From contig JALHNK010000020.1 in the NCBI GenBank assembly GCA_022843565.1, positions 1-32,212 of the forward strand: DNA of 32,212 nucleotides, given 5' to 3'. A program made the position numbers and the translations under genes. Shown here piece after piece: positions 9,116 through 17,067 of this stretch. The notes beneath the pieces were generated by a model. That model was not told the origin of the DNA, searched no databases, and saw only the letters and a list, made by a program, of their open reading frames with translations. Positions within the stretch are counted from its first letter, which is position 1. Every line of letters starts with the position of its first letter. The stretch comes from Phycisphaerales bacterium (lineage in GTDB: Bacteria > Planctomycetota > Phycisphaerae > Phycisphaerales > UBA1924).

Positions 9116-10411
9116 TTACTTCCCCCAAGCGGCCCGCTTGATCTCGCCCATCACCTCGCGCGGCATCGCAAAGCACCACACCATCGACGGCACATCATCG
9201 CGGAAGTCGTTGTCATTGGCCACCAGCAACGTCACCCGCCCGTCCTTCAGCACCGGGCCCAGCGCCAAGCCCTCGATCTTCTCCGGGAACGCGCTGCCGG
9301 CGATCCCGAACCGCGGGTCCAGCATGTCGATCAAGAGCGACTTCTTCACCGGTACGATCGTCGGCGGCAGCTCGTGCTTCGGCAGCTCCGCCACCTTCGA
9401 GACATCCGTCGCCCCGTCAATATCGATCATCGTGATCGTCTTCGAGCGGGCCTTTGAGCCGTCCTTGCCGTCGCGTTCGATCACCAGGAACCTCGTATCG
9501 CTGATCGCCAGGATCTCGTTGGTCCCGAGATTGTCATCGTCCAACGCGTACACAAACTCCCGCGTCGCACCCGTCGCCAGCGTGATCTCGATCATCCGAA
9601 TGTTGACACCCTCGCGCCCGCCATCCTGAATCAATGGCGACTGCATCAGCCCGAACGCTCGCTTGCCATCCGGGCAGAGCGCCAGCCCCTCCATCCCGCG
9701 ATTCGCCACGCGCCCTCGCGTGTTCGCCCGATCCTCCTCCGCCGCCTTGATCATCGGTCGCGCCACGCCGAACCGATCGGGCAGCGTGTACGACTTCACA
9801 CGCTTGCCCTCGCGCGTGAACTCGTACACCACCGGCCCGTACTCATCGCAGATCAACAGGTTGCCACTCGGCAACACCCGCACACCCTCAGGATCAAGCC
9901 GCAGGCTCTCGGTCTGATCCTTCACATCAAACGACGACGACAGCCCTACATACTGAAACTTGCCGTCGTTCAGCAGCGTCGTCTTCAACAACTCCATCTT
10001 CACCGCCGGCGTGCTCTCCACATCCACCGTGATCCGCGCCTCGTGAAACCGGCACGAGTACTCCTCCGCCCCGTCCTTCGGCCCCCGATCCGGCAACAAC
10101 ACAAACACCCCCACGCCCCAGCCAGCCGCGCCGCCCGCGCTCGCAATCGCGCTCCCCCACGAGCCAAACCGATTGTGCGGCACCGGCCCGCAAGGCTCGG
10201 TCAACCCCGACAGATCCGTCGCGCTGGACTCAATCCGCGCAGAACCGACCAACTCGATCGAAGCGTCAGTCGTCGAGTCGCTCAGCTTCGCCGGCTTCGG
10301 CGCCTTCACCACCGCCGAAACCTGCTCGCCCGCCGCGACCACGACCGGCCACATGGCTCCAGCGCCCACCACCAACACACACGCCGTCAAAACGCGCCGC
10401 ACGCTGTTCAT
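9116..10411 (-). CDS. Secreted esterase-like/phytase-family beta-propeller protein
   Basis: This 431-residue protein has a signal peptide at about 1-28 (VLTACVLVVGAGAMWPVVVAAG). The central and C-terminal parts match the 'esterase-like activity of phytase' family. They include LRLDPEGVRVLPSGNLLICDE, a VYEFTREGKRVKSYTLPDRF strand pair, NRGMEGLALCPDGKRAFGLMQSPL, and a late KIEGLALGPVLKDGRVTLLVANDND. The repeating 'EG(L/V)' strands suggest a beta-propeller. Members have been linked to phosphoester or phytate hydrolysis, but the substrate here is unknown. The ATG at 10411 was chosen over a GTG five codons upstream because GGAGG at 10420-10424 sits 8 bases before the ATG and overlaps the upstream candidate. 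It converges on the DUF695/RraB gene. Confidence 0.87.
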   Translation of the reverse strand: MNSVRRVLTACVLVVGAGAMWPVVVAAGEQVSAVVKAPKPAKLSDSTTDASIELVGSARIESSATDLSGLTEPCGPVPHNRFGSWGSAIASAGGAAGWGVGVFVLLPDRGPKDGAEEYSCRFHEARITVDVESTPAVKMELLKTTLLNDGKFQYVGLSSSFDVKDQTESLRLDPEGVRVLPSGNLLICDEYGPVVYEFTREGKRVKSYTLPDRFGVARPMIKAAEEDRANTRGRVANRGMEGLALCPDGKRAFGLMQSPLIQDGGREGVNIRMIEITLATGATREFVYALDDDNLGTNEILAISDTRFLVIERDGKDGSKARSKTITMIDIDGATDVSKVAELPKHELPPTIVPVKKSLLIDMLDPRFGIAGSAFPEKIEGLALGPVLKDGRVTLLVANDNDFRDDVPSMVWCFAMPREVMGEIKRAAWGK

Positions 10412-10558
10412 CGATAAAGCCTCCACAAGCCACCAAATCGTGTGAAATCTCGCGACGACTCTAACCCACCACCCCGATCCCGAGGCGTCAACAGCCCCAC
10501 TTCCGTCCGACCTTTACACAATCCACACAATCCGTTCCGCCAACACAGACGGACGTGC

Positions 10559-10582
10559 CACCGACCTGTCCTCAGGTCGGTG
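10559..10582. repeat. REP-A palindrome, copy 1
   Basis: CACCGACCTG-tcct-CAGGTCGGTG is a perfect 10-bp stem with a 4-base loop, between the SIR2-like stop and the phytase-like start. The same sequence recurs at 16687-16710 and 18890-18913, and a shorter-stem form at 18326-18345. Confidence 0.9.
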
Positions 10583-10605
10583 CCCTTGGACAACCGGCAG
10601 CACAC

Positions 10606-10640
10606 GAACACCGACCCGAAGACGGGTCCGTGGCACGCAC
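10606..10640. repeat. REP-A palindrome, copy 2 (inverted, with compensatory change)
   Basis: On the minus strand this reads like copy 1 but with the stem GACCCG-tctt-CGGGTC (10613-10628) in place of GACCTG-tcct-CAGGTC. One T-A pair in the stem is replaced by a C-G pair on both sides, so pairing is kept. It lies in inverted orientation about 30 bases from copy 1. Confidence 0.8.
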
Positions 10641-10645
10641 GCCAT

Positions 10646-11563
10646 TCAAAGCCGTCCCCTAAGAATCGCCGATGCGGATGCTGCCGTGGCAGCGAGGTCG
10701 GCTCCACACAACCTGAAACGAAGCTTGATCTTTTTCCACTCCTGAAGGGTCATTCCCCGTTTTGTGCAATACACCGCCTTATTCCGAACTGAACTCGGAA
10801 TCTCCCCTGAACGGGGGTCGCTTTGTCCGGCTGGTATTCCAAGCCTTCGGAGATTTACATCTGCAAAGCCAAAACCTATAAAATAGATGTAATCTGACGC
10901 GTTGAGGATTCGCCGCGCAGCCATAAATGTCTCATTATTATCTTCCGCTTCGTCGACGACTACGATTGAACGACCGCACGCATCAACGCACTTTTCGAAT
11001 GGACCTTTCAATAACTCGGTAGTGCCTAGCAACCGTCCATGAAGGTGAAGAATATCAAGTCGTTTTATTTCTGCCATGGCCTGCTTGTGCGACAAGTTGC
11101 CTCTCGACATGAGAACTGTGCATAGATAGTGCTCCACGGTCATATCGTAATTAAATGTGATAATCTTCAACGAGCGTGAACTTCTCGCGGCGCCAATTAC
11201 GTGGGGAAGCAGAATATTGTACCAATGCCCTCTCGGCTGAGGCGCAGTAAATCGGGCGCTTAATTGTGCAGGGATTAGCGCGGCAGCAATCAACCGCTTT
11301 CCGAGATCGCGATCGCGACGTTCTTTTCGCGATTGCAAGAATTCATCAATCGATCCCCAATCCCCCTCACTGAACTTCTTGCCAAATTTATATATGTCCT
11401 CAGAGTCATAGCCTAGCGCGACTATAGCGATGTGCTCAGCCGAACCATTTCCTCGACAGATATCGATTATTCGATCGCGCAGTTGACCGCCGCTCGGAAG
11501 GCCGTACGGCATGCTCGCTCCCGCGCCTAGCACCAATGTTGTGAACGCTGGCGGCTTCTTCAA
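10646..11563 (-). CDS. SIR2-like domain protein (candidate NAD-consuming defence protein)
   Basis: With the TTG start at 11563 the protein has 305 residues. It opens KKPPAFTTLVLGAGASMPYGLPSGG, the nucleotide-binding start of SIR2-like proteins (LGAGAS at 12-17). It continues with a WGSIDEFL segment (69-76), a catalytic-type Asn in ITFNYD (Asn138), HLHG (173-176, candidate catalytic His175) and a YFIGFGFAD strand (about 226-235). Stand-alone proteins of this kind are often NADases in anti-phage systems, but no partner gene is adjacent and activity is an inference. An upstream TTG at 11608 is in frame but lies before the groEL terminator hairpin; starting at 11563 gives the usual SIR2 N terminus. 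The gene is visibly AT-richer than its neighbours (ATA, AAT and TTA codons), which suggests horizontal acquisition. Confidence 0.82.
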   Translation of the reverse strand: MKKPPAFTTLVLGAGASMPYGLPSGGQLRDRIIDICRGNGSAEHIAIVALGYDSEDIYKFGKKFSEGDWGSIDEFLQSRKERRDRDLGKRLIAAALIPAQLSARFTAPQPRGHWYNILLPHVIGAARSSRSLKIITFNYDMTVEHYLCTVLMSRGNLSHKQAMAEIKRLDILHLHGRLLGTTELLKGPFEKCVDACGRSIVVVDEAEDNNETFMAARRILNASDYIYFIGFGFADVNLRRLGIPAGQSDPRSGEIPSSVRNKAVYCTKRGMTLQEWKKIKLRFRLCGADLAATAASASAILRGRL

Positions 11564-11598
11564 AGAAAGTCCTGGATCGCGATTAAGCGATCCAGGAC
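11561..11598 (-). terminator. Rho-independent terminator of groEL
   Basis: In the minus-strand direction GTCCTGGATCGC-ttaatc-GCGATCCAGGAC (11598 down to 11569) is a perfect 12-bp stem followed by TTTCTTT. It begins 6 bases after the groEL stop codon and lies just before the start proposed for the SIR2-like gene. SIR2 expression would therefore need read-through or its own promoter. Confidence 0.88.
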
Positions 11599-11604
11599 AC
11601 GATC

Positions 11605-13242
11605 TCAATAATCTATATCATCCATCCCGCCGCCAGCCGGTGCCTTCACCGACTTCTTCTCCTTCATGTCCACGATCGCGCAGTCCGTCGTGAGCAGAAG
11701 GCCCGCGATGCTCGCGGCGTTCTGAAGCGCGACGCGCTCCACCTTCGTCGGCACGATCACGCCCATCTTCATCAGATCGCCGTACTCGTGCGTCAGGGCG
11801 TTGTAGCCGAACGTCGGGTCCATGTTATCCTCGACCTTGCTCAGCACGATCGAGCCGTCCAGGCCGCAGTTGTGCGCGATCTGCTTGATCGGCGCCGACA
11901 CTGCGCGGTACACGATGTCAATGCCGATGCGCTCGTCGCCCTTCACGGTCTTCTTCAGCTTCTCAAGCACGCGACGCGCCTTGAGGATCGCCACGCCGCC
12001 GCCGGGCAGGATGCCCTCTTCAACCGCAGCGCGGCACGCGTGCAACGCATCCTCGACCCGCGCCTTCTTCTCCTTCATCTCGACTTCCGTCGCAGCGCCG
12101 ACGTTGATCTGCGCCACGCCGCCGGCGAGCTTCGCCAGACGTTCCTCGAGCTTCTCGCGATCGTAATCGCTCGTCGTCGCCTCGATCTGCGCACGGATCA
12201 GCTCGATGCGGCCCTTGATGTCCGCAGCCTTGCCTGCGCCCTCGACGATCGTCGTGTTGTCCTTATCGATCGTCACCTTCGCCGCGCGGCCCAGATCACC
12301 CAGCTCGACCTTCTCAAGCTCGATGCCCAGCTCTTCCATGATCGCCTTGCCACCGGTCAGCACCGCGATATCGCCGAGCATTTCCTTGCGACGATCGCCG
12401 AAGCCCGGGGCCTTGACCGCCGCGACCTTCAGCACACCGCGAAGCTTGTTGACCACGAGCGTCGCGAGCGCCTCGCCCTCGATGTCCTCAGCGATGATCA
12501 GCAGGCTGCTGCCGGTCTCGGCGATCTTGCCGAGGATCGGGAGCATGTCCTTGGCGCTGCCGATCTTCTTCTCGAAGATCAGCACATACGGCTTCTCAAG
12601 CACCGTCTCCATCGTCGCCGGGCTGGTCACAAAGTGGGGGCTGAGGTAGCCCTTGTCGAACTGCATGCCCTCGAGCAACTCGACCTCGGTCTCGAGGCTC
12701 TTGCCCTCTTCGACGGTGATGACGCCGTCTTTGCCGACCTTGTCCATCGCGTTGGCGATGATCTTGCCGATGTCGCTGTCCTGGTTCGCGCTGCAAGTAC
12801 CAACCTGCGCGATCTCCTTGGACGAATCGACCTTCTTGCTGAGGCGCTTGAGCTCCTCGGCGATCGCGCTGACCGCCAGATCGATGCCGCGCTTGATCTC
12901 GTTGGGGTTCGCACCGCTGACGGTGTTCTTCAGACCCTCAGCGAAGATGCTCTCGGCGTAGATCGTCGCGGTCGTGGTGCCGTCGCCGGCATCCTTTGAC
13001 GTCTTGGAGGCGACTTCCTTCACGAGCTGCGCGCCCATGTTCTCAAACGGATCATCAACCTCGATCTCCTTCGCGACCGTCACGCCGTCCTTGGTGACGG
13101 TCGGAGCGCCGAAGGACTTCTGAAGAACAACCACGCGGCCCGAAGGGCCGAGGGTGACCTTCACGGCCCGAGCGAGCTTGCGCACGCCGTTGAGGATCCG
13201 TTCACGAGCATCAGTGTCAAACGCGATTTGTTTTGCAGCCAT
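11605..13242 (-). CDS. groL: Chaperonin GroEL (Hsp60)
   Basis: This 545-residue protein spans the whole GroEL family length. GroEL forms the double-ring chamber that folds proteins with ATP and GroES. The equatorial ATP site is clear: VTLGPSGR (29-36) and [11 protein letters not shown] (84-94). The apical domain ([38 protein letters not shown]) and the returning equatorial part ([28 protein letters not shown]) are complete. The C terminus ends GGGMDDIDY and lacks the long GGM-repeat tail of E. coli GroEL. A purine-rich AAGGA lies 8 bases before the ATG. The gene is downstream of groES but separated from it by a 79-aa gene and an AT-rich spacer. A strong intrinsic terminator follows it. Confidence 0.99.
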   Translation of the reverse strand: MAAKQIAFDTDARERILNGVRKLARAVKVTLGPSGRVVVLQKSFGAPTVTKDGVTVAKEIEVDDPFENMGAQLVKEVASKTSKDAGDGTTTATIYAESIFAEGLKNTVSGANPNEIKRGIDLAVSAIAEELKRLSKKVDSSKEIAQVGTCSANQDSDIGKIIANAMDKVGKDGVITVEEGKSLETEVELLEGMQFDKGYLSPHFVTSPATMETVLEKPYVLIFEKKIGSAKDMLPILGKIAETGSSLLIIAEDIEGEALATLVVNKLRGVLKVAAVKAPGFGDRRKEMLGDIAVLTGGKAIMEELGIELEKVELGDLGRAAKVTIDKDNTTIVEGAGKAADIKGRIELIRAQIEATTSDYDREKLEERLAKLAGGVAQINVGAATEVEMKEKKARVEDALHACRAAVEEGILPGGGVAILKARRVLEKLKKTVKGDERIGIDIVYRAVSAPIKQIAHNCGLDGSIVLSKVEDNMDPTFGYNALTHEYGDLMKMGVIVPTKVERVALQNAASIAGLLLTTDCAIVDMKEKKSVKAPAGGGMDDIDY

Positions 13243-13336
13243 GTCTGATTTCCTTACATTTTGCGAAAAGCGAATAGTTAATTAATACTGGAAAAGTGAC
13301 TCTAATTGCTAGTTCTCTGTCCTGCGAACAAGCTAG
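13243..13336 (-). promoter_or_regulatory. AT-rich leader of groEL
   Basis: The 94 bases before groEL are strikingly AT-rich for this genome (TATTAATTAACTATTCG and TTTTCGCAAAATG in the groEL direction). They may carry a groEL promoter independent of groES. No CIRCE element (TTAGCACTC-N9-GAGTGCTAA) could be found here or upstream of groES. Confidence 0.45.
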
Positions 13337-13576
13337 CTAGGCGATCGGCAACTTTGAACCGTCGTGACACAGCAAATAACTGGACGGTTCATCAGTAACA
13401 GCTATCGGTAACCCATACAACATGGGTTCTAGAGGCTGTGATGTATCCCGGCCTCTACGCAAGCGAACATCTATGTGATGACTACGCGTGAGGTGCCAGG
13501 ACTTTCCGCCTTTATAGCTCTTGTCGGCTGCTTTGAACAAATCAACTAAAATGTTGAAATCCAGAGTTGTGGCCAT
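13337..13576 (-). CDS. Small unknown protein between groES and groEL
   Basis: This 79-residue frame starts with ATG at 13576, two bases after the groES stop codon. GAGG 7 bases upstream lies in the last codons of groES, a layout typical of translational coupling. The product has ordinary protein composition: MATTLDFNILVDLFKAADKS at the start, then a basic middle (HLTRSHHIDVRLRRGRD) and LEPMLYGLPIAVTDEP. It shows no signal peptide or membrane segment. I recognise no family. It is AT-richer than groES and groEL, like the SIR2-like gene on the far side of groEL. It could be a real accessory of the chaperonin operon, an acquired gene or a remnant. Confidence 0.6.
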   Translation of the reverse strand: MATTLDFNILVDLFKAADKSYKGGKSWHLTRSHHIDVRLRRGRDTSQPLEPMLYGLPIAVTDEPSSYLLCHDGSKLPIA

Positions 13577-13578
13577 GT

Positions 13579-13908
13579 TCAATCCTCGATGACCGCCATG
13601 ATCTCTTCCTCGCTCATGACCAAATACTCTTGGTCGTTGAGCTTGATCTCCGTGCCCGCGTACGACGAGAACAAAACCCGCTCGCCCTTCTTCACGCTCA
13701 ACGGCGTCAGGTGGCCCGTCTCGGTGTTCAGCGTGCCGGTGCCGACCGCCTCGATCACGCCCGTCTTCGGCGTGTCCTTGGCCTTCTCCGGCAGATAGAT
13801 GCCGCTCTTGGTGCGGTCCTCGGCCTTGTCGCGCCGGACCAGCAGCTTGTCATGCAAGGGGCGGAATCCGAGGTTGGTCGTATTGCTGTTGCTGTTCTTG
13901 GGGGGCAT
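13579..13908 (-). CDS. groS: Co-chaperonin GroES (Hsp10)
   Basis: This 109-residue protein is complete across the GroES fold. It contains LGFRPLHDKLLVRRDKAEDRTKSGIYLPEKAK split over the core strand and the mobile loop that contacts GroEL, then GVIEAVGTGTLN, VKKGERVLFSSYAGTEIKLND and the closing EYLVMSEEEIMAVIED. The first 12 residues (MPPKNSNSNTTN) are an unstructured-looking extension compared with typical 95-residue GroES. The ATG at 13908 was chosen because AGGAG lies about 10 bases upstream and the longer frame to 13989 adds only Arg/Val-rich non-family sequence. It is the first gene of the groES - 79-aa gene - groEL cluster. Confidence 0.97.
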   Translation of the reverse strand: MPPKNSNSNTTNLGFRPLHDKLLVRRDKAEDRTKSGIYLPEKAKDTPKTGVIEAVGTGTLNTETGHLTPLSVKKGERVLFSSYAGTEIKLNDQEYLVMSEEEIMAVIED

Positions 13909-14017
13909 AAAGCTGCTTCTCCTGATAACTCGAACGCCGCGACACGCGACGCCCACACGTTTCACTTTCTCAACCGCGCCGACACGCACGCCGCGCCAAA
14001 CGCAAAATCACTCGTTT

Positions 14018-14110
14018 CCTCGATCCCTCGGTCCCTCGATCCCTAGTTCCCTAGTTCCCTCGATCCCTTCTCATTTGCCATTTGCAAATTTGCCCATTTG
14101 CTATTTGCTC
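14018..14110. repeat. Compound short repeat: CCCTCGAT octamers then ATTTGCN heptamers
   Basis: From 14018 to about 14069 the octamer CCCTCGAT and its variants (CCCTCGGT, CCCTAGTT) recur six times. From 14072 to 14110 the heptamer ATTTGCN follows (ATTTGCC, ATTTGCA, AATTTGC, CCATTTGC, TATTTGC). The array runs from the groES upstream region into the last codons of the receiver-like gene, whose TAG lies in a heptamer. The same ATTTGCN pattern recurs at 17007-17043 and 19704-19746. Confidence 0.85.
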
Positions 14111-14730
14111 GCCCCGCCCCCCGGCCACCGTCCCGCATAAAACCGCACCAGGCACCGCTCCATCACCGCCAGCATCGACTCCAAATCCGCGCCCGCACGA
14201 TCCACCACCGCAAACGCCCCGCACCGCAGCGCCGTCTGCATCTCCCGCGTCTCATCGCGATGCGACCGCGGCGCCTTCAGCACCACCGTCGGCGGCGGCG
14301 CATCCAGGCGCGACAGCAAATCCAACACCCGCGGCCCGCCCGACTCGATCGGACTCCCCGGAGTCACCGGCCCCAGCGGGATCGCAAGATCAATCACCGC
14401 AATATGAATCGTCGTCGTGCGGATCACACGCTCCGCCTCACGCGCCGTCCCCGCTCGATGCGCCATCACGCCCATCGGCTCCAACAGCCGCGGCAGCGCC
14501 AAACTCCACGGATCATCCTGCCATGGCGCCGTCGAAAGCAGCAGGTTCAACCGCCCGCCCCAGATGCCCGGCCCACCCTGACCACACGCCTCGCCCCTGA
14601 CCTGACCACCGCCCGCCGGTCCATCCGCGCGGCTCGCCTCGCCGCCCGCAGTCGGCACGCCACCACCGGCTCCCGCGTGGGGAATCGGGGGTTTGGCATC
14701 GCCGTCGCGTTGTGGACGCCGGAAGTACAT
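14101..14730 (-). CDS. Degenerate response-regulator-receiver-like protein
   Basis: From the ATG at 14730 the protein has 209 residues: an N-terminal Pro/Gly-rich segment (to about 55), then a receiver-like domain. It begins RLNLLLSTAPWQDDPWSLAL, has a beta-3 strand HIAVIDLAIP with a single acidic residue, and ends in TVVLKAPRSHRDETREMQTALRCGAFAVVDRAG and a final helix. Helix and strand spacing fits a CheY-like fold, but the usual acidic pair near the N terminus is not clear, so phosphorylation is doubtful. The start is uncertain: the frame is open to 14826, a GTG at 14781 is possible and the residues before the ATG look protein-like. The gene is divergent from rmuC. Confidence 0.65.
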   Translation of the reverse strand: MYFRRPQRDGDAKPPIPHAGAGGGVPTAGGEASRADGPAGGGQVRGEACGQGGPGIWGGRLNLLLSTAPWQDDPWSLALPRLLEPMGVMAHRAGTAREAERVIRTTTIHIAVIDLAIPLGPVTPGSPIESGGPRVLDLLSRLDAPPPTVVLKAPRSHRDETREMQTALRCGAFAVVDRAGADLESMLAVMERCLVRFYAGRWPGGGASK

Positions 14731-15066
14731 CGCGAGTTGCAGGGGCAACTGCGATGCCTGATTTTCAACCCGCCGGACCACCCCGCCGCGATCTCCAAGC
14801 CCCGATTTGCCCGTCCGCCCCAACAAAACCAGCCTCCGACGGGCGATCCCCCATCAGCCCGACCGCGCGGTCCTGCCACCGGTCCCACGTCCAGCCGCCC
14901 GAAGGTGTCAAGTTGGCAGTCCGCCGCGACCTCCGAATCCATCATCTCCGACCGCCCCGCATGGCCGCCACCCACCGAGCAACCGCCGTCACCCGAACCA
15001 AGCCACGCGAAGCCGGCACCAAATAAAGCCCTTCCATCCAACCACCCACTCGCTATCCTCAACGAC
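14731..15066. other. Gap between the receiver-like gene and rmuC
   Basis: 336 bases separate the divergent receiver-like gene and rmuC. The part next to the receiver-like gene may be coding if that gene starts further upstream. The rest is Pro/Arg-coding-like in every frame and shows no palindrome, repeat or promoter that I can recognise. Confidence 0.45.
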
Positions 15067-16638
15067 ATGGACGCCCTGCACCTGACCTTGATCTTCGCGA
15101 CGCTCTTCCTTCTGGCCGCCGTCGGCTGGCTGCTCTACACCCGCGCAGAGCTGCTCTCGCGCGCCGTCTCAGCCGACGCCGCACGCGCCACCGCCGAGTC
15201 TCGCATCGTCGCCCTCGAAACCCGCGAGCGCGAGCTCAACGCCTCGATCACCGCCGCGCAAGACCGCCTCAACGACCTGATCGGCGAGCTCGCGGCCCAA
15301 ACCGCACGCCTCGAACTCATCGAGGCCGAGCGCCAGACCGACCGCGCCGACCTCGAAGAATCCCACACCCGCCACATCCAAGACATCGAGTCTCGCGCCG
15401 CCGCGGATCGAGAGGCGCTCTCAACCCATCACGCCCGCGAAGTCGCGCATCTCAACGCCTCGTTCGCCGCGAAGCTCCAGAGCGATCGCGCCATCCTCAC
15501 CAGCGAGAAGGCCAACGTCGAGGCCATGCTCAAGGATCATCGCGAAACCGTCGAGCGCGTGAAGGAGCAGTTCGCCGCGCTCTCCGCCGAGCACCTGCGC
15601 AACAGCAGCCAGCAGTTCCTGAATCTCGCCACCGAGCGCCTCGGCACCATGAGCGAGCAGAGCAAAGCCGAACTGGAAAAACGCCAGCGCGCCGTCGAGA
15701 GCATCGTCAACCCCATCGCCGATTCGCTCAAGCGCGCCGACCAGAAACTCACCGAGATGGAGCAGCAACGCGCCGCCAGCTTCGTCGAGATCCGCACGCA
15801 GATGGAAGCTCTCGGCCGCGGCGGTGCCGACCTCCGCGCCGAGACCGCACGACTCGTCAACGCCCTCCGCGCCCCCCAAGTCCGCGGCCGCTACGGCGAA
15901 GTTCAGCTCAAACGCGTTGCCGAGCTCGCCGGAATGCGCTCGTACTGCGACTTCGTCGAACAGAACCACGCCATCGATTCCGAAGGCAACGCCAAACGCC
16001 CCGACATGATCGTCAAGCTCCCCGTCGGGCGCGAGCTCGTCGTCGACGCCAAGGCCAATCTCCTGCCCTACCTCGACGCGATCGAAGCCACCGACCCCGC
16101 GACCATCGATGCCCACCTCCAACGCTTCGCCGACGGCGTCGCCAACCAGGCCCGCAAGCTCGCCGCGAAGGACTATTACGCCGACTACGCCGGCTCGCCC
16201 GACTTCGTCGTCATGTTCATGCCGGGCGATCAGTTCGTGGACGCCGCGCTCTCCAAACGCCCGGACCTGCTGGAGATCGCCGCCGCCAGCAACGTCATCA
16301 TCGCCAGCCCCAGCTCGCTCATCGCGATCCTGCGAGCAGTCGCCGTGGGCTTCCGCGAGGCGAACCTCGCCGAACAAGCCGAGGAACTCTTCGCACTCGG
16401 GCGTGAGCTGCACGAGCGCGCCGCCAACGCAATGGAACACATCGCAAAGCTCGGGCGCAACCTCGAAGGCGTCCTCACCAGCTACAACGCCTTCATCGGC
16501 TCCTACGAATCTCGCCTCGCCCCGACACTCGCCCGCTTCGAGCAGGCCCAGGTCAAGAGCGTCAAGTCCCTCCCAGCGGTCGCGCAGATCGAAACCCGCC
16601 CACGCTCACTCCCGGCCCAAGGCACGCTGCTGCCGTAG
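15067..16638 (+). CDS. rmuC: DNA recombination protein RmuC
   Basis: RmuC is a membrane-anchored protein linked to limiting DNA inversion and rearrangement at repeats. The 523 residues comprise an N-terminal membrane helix (LTLIFATLFLLAAVGWLLY, about 6-24) and a long coiled coil (about 27-250, heptads rich in Ala, Glu and Arg). The nuclease-like RmuC domain follows (about 270-460). It contains LRAPQVRGRYGEVQLKRVAE, the conserved DMIVKLP, VVDAKANLLPYLDAIEA and FVVMFMPGDQFVDAAL, where the D..K pattern resembles PD-(D/E)xK nucleases. The ATG at 15067 immediately precedes the membrane helix; the frame stays open upstream but is not protein-like. No clear Shine-Dalgarno. A repeat-recombination factor next to so many repeats is notable, but may be chance. 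Confidence 0.95.
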   Translation: MDALHLTLIFATLFLLAAVGWLLYTRAELLSRAVSADAARATAESRIVALETRERELNASITAAQDRLNDLIGELAAQTARLELIEAERQTDRADLEESHTRHIQDIESRAAADREALSTHHAREVAHLNASFAAKLQSDRAILTSEKANVEAMLKDHRETVERVKEQFAALSAEHLRNSSQQFLNLATERLGTMSEQSKAELEKRQRAVESIVNPIADSLKRADQKLTEMEQQRAASFVEIRTQMEALGRGGADLRAETARLVNALRAPQVRGRYGEVQLKRVAELAGMRSYCDFVEQNHAIDSEGNAKRPDMIVKLPVGRELVVDAKANLLPYLDAIEATDPATIDAHLQRFADGVANQARKLAAKDYYADYAGSPDFVVMFMPGDQFVDAALSKRPDLLEIAAASNVIIASPSSLIAILRAVAVGFREANLAEQAEELFALGRELHERAANAMEHIAKLGRNLEGVLTSYNAFIGSYESRLAPTLARFEQAQVKSVKSLPAVAQIETRPRSLPAQGTLLP

Positions 16639-16643
16639 GTGGC

Positions 16644-16710
16644 CCTGCCTCTCCGAGGCAGGACCGACCTGTCCGCATCCTCGTGCCACCGACCTGTCCT
16701 CAGGTCGGTG
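16644..16710. repeat. REP-A palindrome, copy 3, with adjoining hairpin
   Basis: CCTGCCT-ctccg-AGGCAGG at 16644-16662 is followed by ACCGACCTGTCC, and then a full CACCGACCTG-tcct-CAGGTCGGTG at 16687-16710. The composite starts 5 bases after the rmuC stop. The copy at 18306-18345 has the same architecture: a CTCCG-containing hairpin and then the REP core. Confidence 0.88.
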
Positions 16711-16792
16711 CCGAAGACCCCGAGATACCCCGCGCAACAAGCACCATCGCGCGCTCCGAGCTGTCCTCCGCTCAACCCGCTGACCACACCAG

Positions 16793-16945
16793 AACCGCAA
16801 CCTCTCCGCTCCACTCCGTCTCTCCGCGATCCAATCCACCCGTCCTTCCTTACCATTCCTTCCCTCACTTCGTTGAAACACGCCTCTCCCCGACCCACCC
16901 GAAAACCGCAACCTCTCCGCTCCACTCTGTCTCTCCGCGATCCAA
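16793..16945. repeat. 42-bp direct repeat pair
   Basis: The 42-base sequence beginning AACCGCAACCTCTCCGCTCC occurs at 16793-16834 and again at 16904-16945 with one mismatch, 111 bases apart. It is pyrimidine-rich and does not look coding. Confidence 0.9.
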
Positions 16946-17006
16946 GCCCCGATCGAAGCCCGACACCCAACTCGCAACTCGCGGCGCTCCCATCTCCCGC
17001 CCGATT

Positions 17007-17043
17007 TATTTGCCATTTGCAAATTTGCCATTTGCGATTTGCC
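17007..17043. repeat. ATTTGCN heptamer array
   Basis: TATTTGC, CATTTGC, AAATTTGC, CATTTGC and GATTTGC follow each other just upstream of lpxB. The array ends about 24 bases before the proposed TTG start. Confidence 0.85.
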
Positions 17044-17067
17044 CTTCCCACCCGCCAACAATCCGCC

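Larger units (their letters stand above)
16639..17067. other. Repeat-filled gap between rmuC and lpxB
   Basis: 429 bases without a convincing gene. They hold a CCTGCCT-ctccg-AGGCAGG hairpin (16644-16662), a REP-A copy (16687-16710), two direct copies of a 42-base sequence (16793-16834 and 16904-16945) and an ATTTGCN heptamer array (17007-17043). The lpxB frame is open throughout, but the sequence is not LpxB-like. Confidence 0.7.

Noticed and set aside
10646-11608. Sirtuin protein deacetylase
   Set aside because: It lacks the zinc-binding cysteine pairs and the usual sirtuin core; the LGAGAS/FNYD/HLHG pattern fits the SIR2-like group instead.
13909-14017. CIRCE heat-shock operator before groES
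   Set aside because: No TTAGCACTC inverted repeat could be found here or in the groEL leader.
14098-15066. N-terminal extension of the rmuC frame
   Set aside because: The added stretch is Arg/Pro/His-rich and overlaps the receiver-like gene on the other strand. RmuC proteins start at the membrane helix.
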